A stretch of 64,000 nt of DNA. It comes from Aquabacterium parvum. Its GTDB lineage: Bacteria > Pseudomonadota > Gammaproteobacteria > Burkholderiales > Burkholderiaceae_C. The stretch is from NCBI RefSeq assembly GCF_001447195.1, contig NZ_LFRI01000341.1, positions 62,001 through 126,000 of the forward strand, written 5' to 3'. Made by a program: the position numbers and the translations under genes. Of this stretch, positions 10,901 to 18,417 are shown in pieces (the stretch's first letter is position 1; each line of letters begins with the position of its first letter). The notes under the pieces are model-generated. The model did not search any database. It saw nothing but the letters and a program-made list of their open reading frames with translations, and was not told the origin of the DNA.

Positions 10901-11096
10901 CGACAGCGACGGCCAGCTCGTCAGCACCATGATCTCGATGGCGCGCGGCCTGAAGCTGCACGTGGTCGCCGAGGGCGTGGAGATGCCCGACCAGGAAGCC
11001 TTCCTGAGCAGCCTGGGCTGCGACGTGGCCCAAGGCTTCCTCTACAGCCGACCGGTGCCGGCCGAGCAGATCGCGGCCATGCTTTCGCGCAGCTGA
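7911..11096 (+). CDS. Membrane PAS-GAF-PAS-GGDEF-EAL cyclic-di-GMP signalling protein
   Basis: A 1061-residue protein starting with GTG. Two membrane segments (about 26-46 and 173-192) bracket a helical periplasmic sensor region. The cytoplasmic part runs PAS (about 205-320), GAF-like (330-490), PAS (505-625), GGDEF and EAL. The GGDEF motif is AGDEF (710-714), a variant usually still active, after a normal FIDLDNFKTVND metal-binding strand. The phosphodiesterase domain has EAL (839-841) and DDFGTGYSS (from 964) intact. Both c-di-GMP synthesis and hydrolysis are therefore possible; the net activity cannot be read from sequence. It is divergent from the hydrolase and probably transcribed alone. 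Confidence 0.92.
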   Translation: MSAVIPTTEPTSGAPGLPPTPALGRFGPLAFSVAAIAAISMGLIAWSHVGWNRLQQRAHAFDTRLLEARQEARHTRWLHTLSSATAIPVDSLTAPLHRAETVLVGLQDQAPEITQQPLQRARESLQRAASVAHDPKALLAALQVVDQTLDHTTTQWEVALDQATRDQHRLDRLNVGLVGGLTLLLLTLMARAHRQREQAIRKLGTREAQLTAFAEALPDLAFRMDSQGHYLDIYGNNLPLLGRPVDELIGRRLHDLFPWEMAERFLGVLRQSLGTRRSQTLSFSVPVNGSLLHFDSRCAPVGETDQVVWMIWDTTARRQTERRLRRKTRMYDFLSHVNQAMVRSQGLPTLLTHVCDVAVQHGQFRKAWVALFDDPAQPSSLRCTAESGDPRPGRTQLDFELPPSSDNDHLTRSLREGLTYRTALLDTHASAPAWVHEAVQAGSPGCVIVPLRQEQVLIGHLILLGKRVDDSDPDELALFQDLSSDLSFALTMLHREALRNQAEQRIRLHAAALESTQDGMMVMSLDEGLVSVNPAFTSLTGYEEHEVIGRTPEFLLTDQPAETFASFRDEIIRRGHWQGEIWFKHRDGEPFMTQLSLSAVHSTQGEPTHFVGVFTDITPLKQTEERLARMAHYDPLTELPNRVLIRQRLAHAINLAQRHHTLVGVIFIDLDNFKTVNDGLGHAAGDSLLKQVAQRLSLRVRQEDTLGRLAGDEFVLILEHLRHPQQAGLVAAAILETLSQPFTLDGGQQVYVRASIGISMYPDDGQDESELVRNADAAMYDSKRRGRNAFSFYTQSFTTDATERLRLETLLRRAVEESAFTLHYQPMVRLRDRRVTAVEALVRLAPAAYDGQASPLGPNQFIPVMEETGMIEALSEWVMEEACRQGRAWLDQGLDFGRMAINLSPAEIRRGRVVERLTAILARTGLPPERLEIEITESGLMESGASVEQFLQSLHSMGVHLSIDDFGTGYSSLAYLKRFPVQQLKIDRSFVQDLPSNDSDGQLVSTMISMARGLKLHVVAEGVEMPDQEAFLSSLGCDVAQGFLYSRPVPAEQIAAMLSRS

Positions 11097-11202
11097 ACGG
11101 CGCAACAGCGCGACAAAAAAGCCCCCACAGCAGGCTCGCCAGCAAAAAAAGCACGATCGTTCGATAATGCCTGCTCTGCAGTCATTCGCCACCGAGCGCA
11201 CC

Positions 11203-12051
11203 ATGAGCGACACCACCACAGCTTCTGTCATCACCCCCCTGTCACAGCTGCTGTCGAGCCGCCAGCGCCTGGATGCGCGGGCGCCCCGCATCCGCTTTCA
11301 TGTCACCCCCGACTGGCAGCAAGGCCGCACCACCTTCGGCGGCTTGCTGTCGGTGCTGGTCGTCCAGGCCATGCGCGACGCGTGCGGCGCCGACTGGCCC
11401 CTGCGAGCCCTGCAGACCAATTTCGTCGGCCCGGTGGCACCTGGCGCCTTCGACGTCGAGGTCACCCTGCTGCGCCAGGGCAAGAACATCCGCCAGGTGC
11501 AGGCCCGCGTGACCCAGCCCGATGCCAACGGCGTCGAACAAACCGGTGGCGTGCTGCTGGGGGTGTTCGGCACAGGCCGCGAGTCGGGCCTGCCCGAGCT
11601 GCGCCCCACGCAACAGCCCGCGGCCAAGGACATCGGCAGCGCCTTCCAGTGGCCTTACGTGCCCAACCTGACCCCTGCTTTCACGCAGCACCTGGAGTTC
11701 CGTCAGGCAGAAGGCGGCTTGCCATTCACCGGCTCCGACGAATGGCACAGCCGCGTCTACACGCGACTGAACGCCGTCGAAGGCGTTGACAGCGAGCTGC
11801 AAGCAGTGATGCTGGCCGACGCAGGCCCCACTCCGGCGCTGGCCCGCCTGCGAGGCTTCGCCCCGGCGTCTTCGGTGTCCTGGGCCCTGGAGCTGCGCCC
11901 CGTGACGGTGGGCGACGCCACAGGCTTTTGGCGCATGGACAAGGAGGCCCTGGCCACCGGCGAAGGCTACGTCAACGAAAAGACCACGCTGTGGACGCCC
12001 GAGGGGCAGATGGCCGCCCTGGGCTACCAGGTCGTTGCGGTGTACGGCTGA
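11203..12051 (+). CDS. Acyl-CoA thioesterase-like double-hotdog protein
   Basis: About 282 residues from the preferred ATG at 11203 (MSDTTTAS); an in-frame ATG at 11167 would add 12 residues. The sequence resembles the TesB-like/thioesterase-like superfamily: an N-terminal FGGLLSVLVVQAMRDA hotdog helix and a second hotdog with a WALELRPVTVGD strand and TLWTPEGQMAALGYQ near the C-terminus. It would hydrolyse acyl-CoA thioesters; the substrate is unknown. Two bases separate it from the chromate-transporter gene, so thioesterase-chrA-chrA is likely one operon. Confidence 0.75.
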   Translation: MSDTTTASVITPLSQLLSSRQRLDARAPRIRFHVTPDWQQGRTTFGGLLSVLVVQAMRDACGADWPLRALQTNFVGPVAPGAFDVEVTLLRQGKNIRQVQARVTQPDANGVEQTGGVLLGVFGTGRESGLPELRPTQQPAAKDIGSAFQWPYVPNLTPAFTQHLEFRQAEGGLPFTGSDEWHSRVYTRLNAVEGVDSELQAVMLADAGPTPALARLRGFAPASSVSWALELRPVTVGDATGFWRMDKEALATGEGYVNEKTTLWTPEGQMAALGYQVVAVYG

Positions 12052-12053
12052 AC

Positions 12054-12743
12054 ATGACCGAGCCCGTGGCCACACACGACGGCGCCACCCGCCGGGGCCC
12101 GGCCTCGCTCACCGAGCTGTTCGTGGCCTTCACCTTGCTGGCCCTGCAGGGCTTCGGCGGGGTGCTGGCCGTGGCCCAGCGCGAGCTGTGTGAACGCCGG
12201 GACTGGCTGACGCCGCGCGAATTCATCGACCTGCTGGCCACCGCACAGGTGTTGCCTGGGCCCAATGTCTGCAACCTGTCGCTGATGATCGGCGACCGAT
12301 TTTTCGGCTGGCGCGGCGCCTGTGTGGCCCTGGCCGGCATGATCGCTGCCCCCATGGCCCTGTTGCTGATGCTGGCCTGGGGACTGGGGCACGCCAGCCA
12401 GGCCCCGCAGACCGCCGGCTGGATCCGTGGCGCTCTGACCGGCATCGCAGCCGTGGCCGCGGGCCAGATCATTGGAACGGTCCTCAAACTGTCAGCACCC
12501 TTGCGCGAGCACGAGCTGGGTGCACCGGCCTGCGCGGCGCTGGCCGCCATCGCCTTCGCTGGCATGGTTTGGTTGCGCTGGCCCCTGCTGTGGGTTTTGC
12601 TGGGCCTGGGCGGCATCACCTGCCTGGCCACCTGGTTCATCCTGCGCCGCCGGGCCAACCCTGGATCCGCCGGCCCAGATGCCACCGGGCGCGGCGACAC
12701 CCTCGGCGAACATCGGGGCAAGGACCCCAAGGACCCCGCATGA
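12054..12743 (+). CDS. Chromate transporter, first single-CHR subunit
   Basis: A 229-residue inner-membrane protein with one CHR domain: an N-terminal FTLLALQGFGGVLAVAQ helix, the conserved ATAQVLPGPNVCNLS motif, and several hydrophobic helices. Classical ChrA has two such domains; here each domain is its own protein (short-chain CHR pair). ChrA exports chromate, but many homologues are uncharacterised anion carriers. The C-terminal tail (about 30 residues) is hydrophilic. The start lies two bases after the thioesterase stop, and the stop overlaps the next start (ATGA), so the pair is translationally coupled. Confidence 0.88.
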   Translation: MTEPVATHDGATRRGPASLTELFVAFTLLALQGFGGVLAVAQRELCERRDWLTPREFIDLLATAQVLPGPNVCNLSLMIGDRFFGWRGACVALAGMIAAPMALLLMLAWGLGHASQAPQTAGWIRGALTGIAAVAAGQIIGTVLKLSAPLREHELGAPACAALAAIAFAGMVWLRWPLLWVLLGLGGITCLATWFILRRRANPGSAGPDATGRGDTLGEHRGKDPKDPA

Positions 12744-13315
12744 GCGACTGGACACAGCCCCTCCTGCAAGCCATCGAGCAGGCCTGGCGCCAGCACGACG
12801 CCTGGTGGACCCTGTTCGGCCATTTCCTGGCCTTGTCGCTGATGTCGATCGGCGGGGCCATCACCCTGGTGCCCGACATGCACCGCCGCCTGGTCGAGGG
12901 CGACCACCTGCTCACCGACGCCGACTTCACCGGCTCCATCGCCCTGGCGCAAGCCGCGCCCGGCCCCAACGTGCTTTTCGTGGCCCTGATGGGCTGGCAC
13001 AGCGCGGGCCTGGGTGGAGCGCTGGCAAGCATGCTGGGCATCATGCTCCCCTCCACCACATTGGCCCTGGCGGTGTCACGCTGGGTGGCCACCCGCCGGG
13101 ACTGGCTGGGGGTCCGCGCCTTCCAGGCCGGCATGACGCCTGTCACCGTCGGTTTGCTGCTGGCCACCGGCTGGCTGCTCATGCCCCATCCCGGCGAACA
13201 CCTGCGAGCCTGGCTGCTCGCTGTCGCCGTCGCCATCGTCGTCTGGCGCACCCGCATCCGGTTGTTCTGGCTGGTGGGCGCTGGCGCCTTGCTGGGCGGC
13301 CTTGGCTGGGTCTGA
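12740..13315 (+). CDS. Chromate transporter, second single-CHR subunit
   Basis: A 191-residue inner-membrane protein, the partner CHR half. It shows the FLALSLMSIGGAITLVPDMH entry helix and the ALAQAAPGPNVLFVALMGW motif, parallel to the QVLPGPN motif of the upstream subunit, followed by hydrophobic helices. The ATG overlaps the upstream stop by four bases (ATGA), the usual arrangement for short-chain CHR pairs that act as heterodimers. It is about the expected length for a single CHR domain. Confidence 0.88.
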   Translation: MSDWTQPLLQAIEQAWRQHDAWWTLFGHFLALSLMSIGGAITLVPDMHRRLVEGDHLLTDADFTGSIALAQAAPGPNVLFVALMGWHSAGLGGALASMLGIMLPSTTLALAVSRWVATRRDWLGVRAFQAGMTPVTVGLLLATGWLLMPHPGEHLRAWLLAVAVAIVVWRTRIRLFWLVGAGALLGGLGWV

Positions 13316-13361
13316 AGCCGCTTCTTCCACGCACCTTGCTCCGAGCACCTTGCCCAACGCC

Positions 13362-13646
13362 ATGCCCAACTCACCCGACATCGACATCCAGCACCAGCCT
13401 GAACAAGGCCGATTCGAAGCCACGGTCGAGGGCTTGCGTTGCGAGCTCGACTACCGGCTCAGCCCCGGGCGCATGCACATCACCCACACGGGCGTTCCCA
13501 GACCGCTCGAAGGTCGAGGCATCGCTGCGGCACTGGTCCAGCACGCCTTGCGCTGGGCGCGCCAAGAGCAGCTGAAAGTGGATCCGGTGTGCAGCTACGT
13601 GGCCGTGTACCTTCGGCGCCACCCGGAGTGGCACGACCTGCGCTGA
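13362..13646 (+). CDS. Small GNAT-like N-acetyltransferase (YjdJ/Gcn5-related type)
   Basis: About 94 residues from the preferred ATG at 13362 (MPNSPDID). The frame is open upstream to 13302, overlapping the transporter gene, but the upstream residues look non-conserved. The central HTGVPRPLEGRGIAAALVQ is the acetyl-CoA-binding loop of the small Gcn5-related family, and VCSYVAVYLRRHPEW is its typical C-terminus. The substrate is unknown; these proteins are shorter than standard GNAT enzymes. It lies 46 bp after the chromate-transporter pair on the same strand and converges with the exosortase gene. Confidence 0.8.
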   Translation: MPNSPDIDIQHQPEQGRFEATVEGLRCELDYRLSPGRMHITHTGVPRPLEGRGIAAALVQHALRWARQEQLKVDPVCSYVAVYLRRHPEWHDLR

Positions 13647-13705
13647 AGTCCATCGGCCACTTGGCTCAACAGAGCGCGGGCATCGCACCCCCGGCTGCGA
13701 TCGGC

Positions 13706-15316
13706 TCAGGAGCCCGGGGCACCCGCGCGCGCACCCGTCGTGCGACGGCGTTGATCTACGTCCTGGGCCTGATCCAGCGCCTGCACGAAAGCAGCCTGCA
13801 GACGCCAAGCCGCCTCGGCATCGGCCCCCAGTGACGACACCCGCACGAGCAGGCCATCGTCGATGCCCCGCCCTTTGATGCCTGCCGCGATCTGGTCGAG
13901 CTTGAAGCGGACCTCATCGGTGACAAGCTGATCGCCCAACAAGCGCCAATAGGTGATGGGCTCTTGCCGATCCGGCATGGTTGCCACCAGGCGCTTGACC
14001 GGCAAGACATGCCCGGGCAAGTCGACCTGCCCAGCGCTGACGGGCCCCACCTCGAAGCCTCCGGCCTTGTAGCAAACCTCCGGTCGGTGCATTTGCAAGC
14101 CCACGGACTGCTGGCGGCCATAGGCGACGGACAGCATGACGCGCTCGCCAGCCGGGTTCACGTACACGCGCTCGAGCACCTGGTCGTACATCTGGAACTT
14201 CTTGGCCTGCTCGAACGCTGGCCGAACAAAGCCCACCGACACCGGATCCGGTTGCCACTCGCCCACGCGCTGCGGAAACAAGGACTCCAGGGGCACCAGC
14301 GCGCGAGCATTGGCTTGAGGAGAGGCTTGAGGTTTACCCAACTGGGCCAGCCCCGCCGCAAGCAACAACGAAGCCGCCAACAACCACAAACGGGTGACCG
14401 ACGTGGCGCCAGCCGCCTGATCGCCACCGACCGCCCCTGATGCAAGCACCCCGGGGGATGAGGCCACGTTCGCCGAGGGCCGTGCAGGCAGGTCTGGCCA
14501 GATCCAGCCCAGCACCCAGTCAACGGTGGCCATCAGGGCCAGGGCCAGTGCAAAGAGCACGATGCCCGCGAAATCGTGGATGAACCCCTGACCCGCCGCG
14601 TCACCAAAGTGATGGGTGACCAGCACCAGGATCATCACCCTGAGCACGTTGGCCACGAAGGACACCGGCACGGCCATGATCGCCAGCCAGATCGTGCGCC
14701 AACGCGAGGTGTGCCCGGCCAGGTGGCTGTAGAGCAAACCCATGGCCTCGAGGATGAACATCGAGTGCAGGCCAGCGCAGGCCTCGGCCACCAGCAGCTG
14801 ATATTGCCCCACGGTCAGCACCACACCGCTGCGCCCGATGGGGTAGCCCACACCGGAGAGGATGCCCGCCGCCAGGGCCGACACCGCCTCTTTCAAAGGC
14901 GCGGTCAGCATCAACACCAGCCCGAAAGGCAAAGGCATCGCGAACAGGCAGAACAGCCAAGCGAACCACGTGCGGCGCAAACCCGCCCAGCCCCTGGCCA
15001 GCCAGGTCAACACCATCGCCAACCACCACACCGACAGCAACTCGATGCGGATGAATTCCTGCGAGCGCCCGAAGACATAGGCCAGCACACCCAGCCCCCA
15101 GGCGAGCCAGAACCAGGCTGGCCAGGGCCCCTGCGCGGGGCGATCTTCAGGATGGCGGTGCCGCCACACGAGCCATCCGGCCACCGTGAGCAGCAGCAAC
15201 TCGTGACCCTGGCTGAAGCCGGACCACACGCCAAAGAGGAAGTCCCAGAGCGTGGGGGCCGCCAGGCACAACCACCCCAGGATCAGGACCGGCAGCCCGG
15301 CACGCCCCAACTGCAT
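13706..15316 (-). CDS. xrtB: Exosortase (XrtB-like) fused to EpsI domain
   Basis: A 536-residue inner-membrane protein. The N-terminal half (about 1-280) is an exosortase with many hydrophobic helices and the three catalytic residues in AEACAGLHSM (Cys), NVLRV (Arg) and GFIHDFAG (His). The GYPIGRSGVVLTVGQYQLL and THHFGDAAGQGF segments resemble exosortase B more than XrtA. The C-terminal half, after a further hydrophobic segment (near 320), is an EpsI-like domain (VCYKAGGFEVG). It cleaves and sorts PEP-CTERM proteins, and EpsI relates to exopolysaccharide export. The start is set at 15316, preceded by GAGGG; a TTG overlapping the epsD stop (15331) is the alternative. It is 11 bp from epsD. Confidence 0.82.
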   Translation of the reverse strand: MQLGRAGLPVLILGWLCLAAPTLWDFLFGVWSGFSQGHELLLLTVAGWLVWRHRHPEDRPAQGPWPAWFWLAWGLGVLAYVFGRSQEFIRIELLSVWWLAMVLTWLARGWAGLRRTWFAWLFCLFAMPLPFGLVLMLTAPLKEAVSALAAGILSGVGYPIGRSGVVLTVGQYQLLVAEACAGLHSMFILEAMGLLYSHLAGHTSRWRTIWLAIMAVPVSFVANVLRVMILVLVTHHFGDAAGQGFIHDFAGIVLFALALALMATVDWVLGWIWPDLPARPSANVASSPGVLASGAVGGDQAAGATSVTRLWLLAASLLLAAGLAQLGKPQASPQANARALVPLESLFPQRVGEWQPDPVSVGFVRPAFEQAKKFQMYDQVLERVYVNPAGERVMLSVAYGRQQSVGLQMHRPEVCYKAGGFEVGPVSAGQVDLPGHVLPVKRLVATMPDRQEPITYWRLLGDQLVTDEVRFKLDQIAAGIKGRGIDDGLLVRVSSLGADAEAAWRLQAAFVQALDQAQDVDQRRRTTGARAGAPGS

Positions 15317-15327
15317 GGCACAAGCCC

Positions 15328-16242
15328 TCAAGGCTGAGGGACGGGCGAAGCGGCCTCAGAGGCCCCCGAAGCGGCCGTCCCAGCGCTCGCTGCAGCAGCC
15401 GACGTGGCTTTCCGCTCGATCTTCGCCTCATCGCGCAGCTTCTTCATGCCTTCCTGGACGGCTTGCTGGCGCGCCTGGCGCACCAACGCAGCTTGGATGG
15501 CGGGTTTGGCCTGGGCCAGCAGCATTTGAGCTTCTTCAGCGGCGATCAGCGTCCAGACCACCACCGCGTCACCACGGGTGGAGGCCAGAGAGCGCCCAAC
15601 GGGCAACTGCGCCAGCTTGGGCAACCAGTCCATGGGCACGTTCTCTGCAGCCACGGTGACCCGTTGAGAGGCCTTTCGCAAGCCCTTGGCCGTCAAGTGC
15701 AGGTTCAGCGCTTCCAGGTTGGCCAGGGCCGGCAACTCGCGCACGAGTGCATCGGCTTCGCTCGCCGAGCCTGGCCTGACCACGGTTTCTTCCAGCTGAT
15801 ACACCTTGCGCTGAGCAAACAGCTCAGGGTGCTCGTCGTAGTAGTTGTTGATCGCCGCCGTGTCAGGCAAGCGGGCCTTTTCAGCAAGCTGATCCTGGAA
15901 CGCCCGAGCCAACACCTCGCGCTGCGCCAGCGCCAGCGACTGGATCACCTGCGGCTGCTTGTCGAGGCCAGCTTTGGCAGCGGCCTGGGCCGCCAGTTCC
16001 TGCTCGATCAACACGTCGAGGGCGCGGTCGGCCGCCTTCTCGCCCCATTGCGCCGCGACCCCAGGCTGGGCTCGCAGCAAGGCCTGAACCTGGTGAACGG
16101 AAATCTCGCCTTGGTTGACCTGCGCCGCGATTTGCGAATCCACCGCACCTCCCGCGCCGCCGCCGCGGTTGCAGCCCGCCAACGTCAGCATCGCCACCAG
16201 GCTCGCGCCCAGCACCAACCGCCCCTTGCTCCATCGCACCAT
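15328..16242 (-). CDS. epsD: EpsD-like peptidyl-prolyl isomerase lipoprotein
   Basis: A 304-residue protein with a lipoprotein signal (LTLAGC, lipidated Cys about 24). It is followed by a SurA/parvulin-type chaperone region (VNQGEISVHQVQALL) and a central region built like rotamase domains (YYDEHPELFAQRKVYQLEE). The C-terminal tail is Ala/Ser-rich low complexity. EpsD family PPIases accompany exosortase and exopolysaccharide loci and are thought to fold exported components. It is directly upstream of the exosortase-EpsI gene. A PEP-CTERM substrate gene lies upstream of it, separated by a terminator, so epsD-xrtB probably has its own promoter. Confidence 0.8.
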   Translation of the reverse strand: MVRWSKGRLVLGASLVAMLTLAGCNRGGGAGGAVDSQIAAQVNQGEISVHQVQALLRAQPGVAAQWGEKAADRALDVLIEQELAAQAAAKAGLDKQPQVIQSLALAQREVLARAFQDQLAEKARLPDTAAINNYYDEHPELFAQRKVYQLEETVVRPGSASEADALVRELPALANLEALNLHLTAKGLRKASQRVTVAAENVPMDWLPKLAQLPVGRSLASTRGDAVVVWTLIAAEEAQMLLAQAKPAIQAALVRQARQQAVQEGMKKLRDEAKIERKATSAAAASAGTAASGASEAASPVPQP

Positions 16243-16330
16243 GTGCTTTCACCTCGTTGCCATGACAGCTTGGCATCTTGTCACATGGTGGATCCGGTTG
16301 CTCGGCGTCACGATGCGAAGAGCCAAAGAA

Positions 16331-16352
16331 AAACGGGCCCGAAGGCCCGTTT
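16331..16352 (-). terminator. Terminator of the PEP-CTERM gene
   Basis: A perfect 10-bp stem (AAACGGGCCC-GA-...-GGCCCGTTT on plus). The minus-strand transcript from the PEP-CTERM gene runs through it into a T5 run. It lies between that gene and epsD. Confidence 0.85.
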
Positions 16353-16372
16353 CATCGATCATCTAACCCGAA

Positions 16373-16930
16373 TCAAGCTTGTTGCTTGCGGCGACGCAGC
16401 ATCAGGCCCACGCCAGCCAGGCCCACCAGCGTCATGGCGACGTCGGAAGCTTCAGGGGCGGGAGAGGCCACAGCGGTGGTCGAGATCTGACCGGCGTAAG
16501 AAGCCGTGTCCCACGAACCTGCACCCAGGGTCACGTGACCATTGACGGCCAGCGAGTAAGTGCCGGCGGTCAGGCCAGAGAACGTGAAGGTGTTGTACTG
16601 GGGGACGTACAGGTCGTAGTCCAGCACGGTGACCGGGCTGGCGGTCGTGCCCTTGTAGAGGATCAGGCTGGTGATGTCCACATCGCGGAAGTCGATGAAG
16701 GCGCGGAACGTGCTGGCGTCGTTCGTGGTAACGCCCACCGAGCCGTTGCTGGCGATGGAGAAGGTGTAGACGTCGCTGAAGTCCAGCGACTTGTTGAACG
16801 TGTTGCCGAAGTTCGTCGGGGTGGACGAGAGTTGGCCGAGGTTCGTGGTGGTGGTGACCTGGGCGAAAGCCGAAGCCGCCAGGACGGTGGAGGCGACGAC
16901 GCCACCGAGGAACTTGTGCAGACCGTTCAT
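16373..16930 (-). CDS. PEP-CTERM protein, FxDxF-type
   Basis: A 185-residue exported protein: a signal peptide (about 1-24, ending ASAFAQ), a beta-rich mature part with LDFSDVYTFSI (the F-x-D-x-F pattern), and a C-terminal sorting tail of PAPEASD, a hydrophobic helix and RRRKQQA. The tail uses PAPE instead of VPEP. It is probably cleaved by the exosortase encoded next door and sent to the cell surface. The chosen ATG (16930) has GGGAGAAG a few bases upstream; the longer open frame has no signal peptide. It is monocistronic, with its own terminator. Its molecular function is unknown. Confidence 0.85.
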   Translation of the reverse strand: MNGLHKFLGGVVASTVLAASAFAQVTTTTNLGQLSSTPTNFGNTFNKSLDFSDVYTFSIASNGSVGVTTNDASTFRAFIDFRDVDITSLILYKGTTASPVTVLDYDLYVPQYNTFTFSGLTAGTYSLAVNGHVTLGAGSWDTASYAGQISTTAVASPAPEASDVAMTLVGLAGVGLMLRRRKQQA

Positions 16931-17041
16931 TGTTCTTCTCCCGAAGGAACTGTTGATGGGTGAACGATATCGGGAAATGTTTCCGTTTGTTATCCCCCGT
17001 TTGCGTGCCATCGTGCACAGCGACCAATCCGCGTTTACCCT

Positions 17042-18397
17042 TTATTTCACTTGACGCAAGAATGGCTTGATCGCCAGGGCCATCCGGACGGCTGCCCCCT
17101 GATGGCTGGCGGCAAACGTCAAAGCAGCCTCCCGCGAAGCAGGGAGAGCGCCGCCTTGCAAGGCTTGCCACACGCGCCGACACCCCTCGTCAAAATTGGC
17201 CACGCGCCAAGCCGCCCCAGCGGCCAACCCCTGCTCTGCCGCCTCGGCAAAGTTGAAGGTCGAAGGGCCCAGAACGAGGGGGCAACCACAGGCCGCTGCT
17301 TCGATGAGGTTCTGCCCGCCCAGGGGGGCAAAACTGCCGCCCAGCAGACCGATGTCGGCGCAGGCGTAGTACGCGGGCATCTCTCCCATGCTGTCACCCA
17401 GCCAGACATCGGCCGACAAGGCATGGGCATCCGGTACGGCATCGCAGCCAGCCGGGCCCCATGCGCTGCGCCTCGACACCCGCCACCCCATCGCTTCGAT
17501 GGCAGCGGCCACCTCGTCAAACCGCTGAGGGTGACGCGGCACGATCATCAACCTGGGCGCCGAACTCGCCGGCATCTCATCAAGCAGCTTGCGCCAGGCA
17601 GAGAGCAGCAAAGCCTCTTCGCCCTCGCGGGTGCTGGCCGCCAGCACAACGGGCCGCCCCAGGGCATCGCGCCAGGCGCGCCCCCGTGCCAGCAATGCCG
17701 CAGGCGGGGTCATGTCGAACTTGACGTTGCCCATCACTTCCACAGGATGGGCCCCCATCTGCCGCAAACGGGCCGCGTCGCCCTCGGTCTGAGCCAGGGT
17801 CAGGCTCAGGGCAGAGGCCGCCGGTTTCAGCAACGAAGCGAAGCGCTCGCCCTGGCGCAGGCTCTTGTCGCTCAAGCGCGCATTGGCCAGCACCATGGGG
17901 ATGCCCAGGCAGTGAGCGCCGTGCATCAGGTTCGGCCAGACCTCGGTTTCCATCAACACGCCAACGTGGGGTTGGTAATGCGCCAGGAAGCGCCGCACCG
18001 CACCAGGGGTGTCGAAAGGCAGCCACGCCTGGGCATCGCCGGGCGTCATCAATGGCTGCCCAGCGTCGCGACCGGTGGCCGTGGTGTGGGTCAGCAGCAA
18101 GCGCATGCCGGGCAAGCTGGCTCGCAGCGCCTGGATGAGCGGCGTGGCAGCCCGGGTCTCACCCAGGGAGACCGCATGCAACCAGACCACAGGGGCCTGG
18201 CCGCTGCGAGACCAAGCCGGGCCGCTTTGCCAGCCCAGGCGCTGCTGCCACCAGCGCCGGTAGCCCGGCTCTTGCCGCCCGCGCGACCAGACCCGCCACA
18301 GGTAGGCAGGCGTGCCCAGCCGCAGCAGGGTCGAATACAACTGGCGGGCCAGCCAGGCCCACAAAGGCGTAGGCAAAGGTGTCGGCAAAACGCTCAA
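17042..18397 (-). CDS. waaA: 3-deoxy-D-manno-octulosonic acid (Kdo) transferase
   Basis: A 451-residue GT30 glycosyltransferase that adds Kdo to lipid A precursor at the inner membrane. Visible are the AVSLGET segment with the catalytic Glu near 80, TTATGRD, METEVWPNL, NVKFD and the C-terminal GGSFAPLGGQNLIEAAA sugar-nucleotide region. The length is usual. The N-terminus has the single hydrophobic anchor region expected for WaaA. It starts 20 bp after the phosphomannomutase stop, so the two form an envelope-sugar operon. Confidence 0.95.
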   Translation of the reverse strand: MSVLPTPLPTPLWAWLARQLYSTLLRLGTPAYLWRVWSRGRQEPGYRRWWQQRLGWQSGPAWSRSGQAPVVWLHAVSLGETRAATPLIQALRASLPGMRLLLTHTTATGRDAGQPLMTPGDAQAWLPFDTPGAVRRFLAHYQPHVGVLMETEVWPNLMHGAHCLGIPMVLANARLSDKSLRQGERFASLLKPAASALSLTLAQTEGDAARLRQMGAHPVEVMGNVKFDMTPPAALLARGRAWRDALGRPVVLAASTREGEEALLLSAWRKLLDEMPASSAPRLMIVPRHPQRFDEVAAAIEAMGWRVSRRSAWGPAGCDAVPDAHALSADVWLGDSMGEMPAYYACADIGLLGGSFAPLGGQNLIEAAACGCPLVLGPSTFNFAEAAEQGLAAGAAWRVANFDEGCRRVWQALQGGALPASREAALTFAASHQGAAVRMALAIKPFLRQVK

Positions 18398-18417
18398 GGT
18401 CTGGGCGATCCGGGCGC

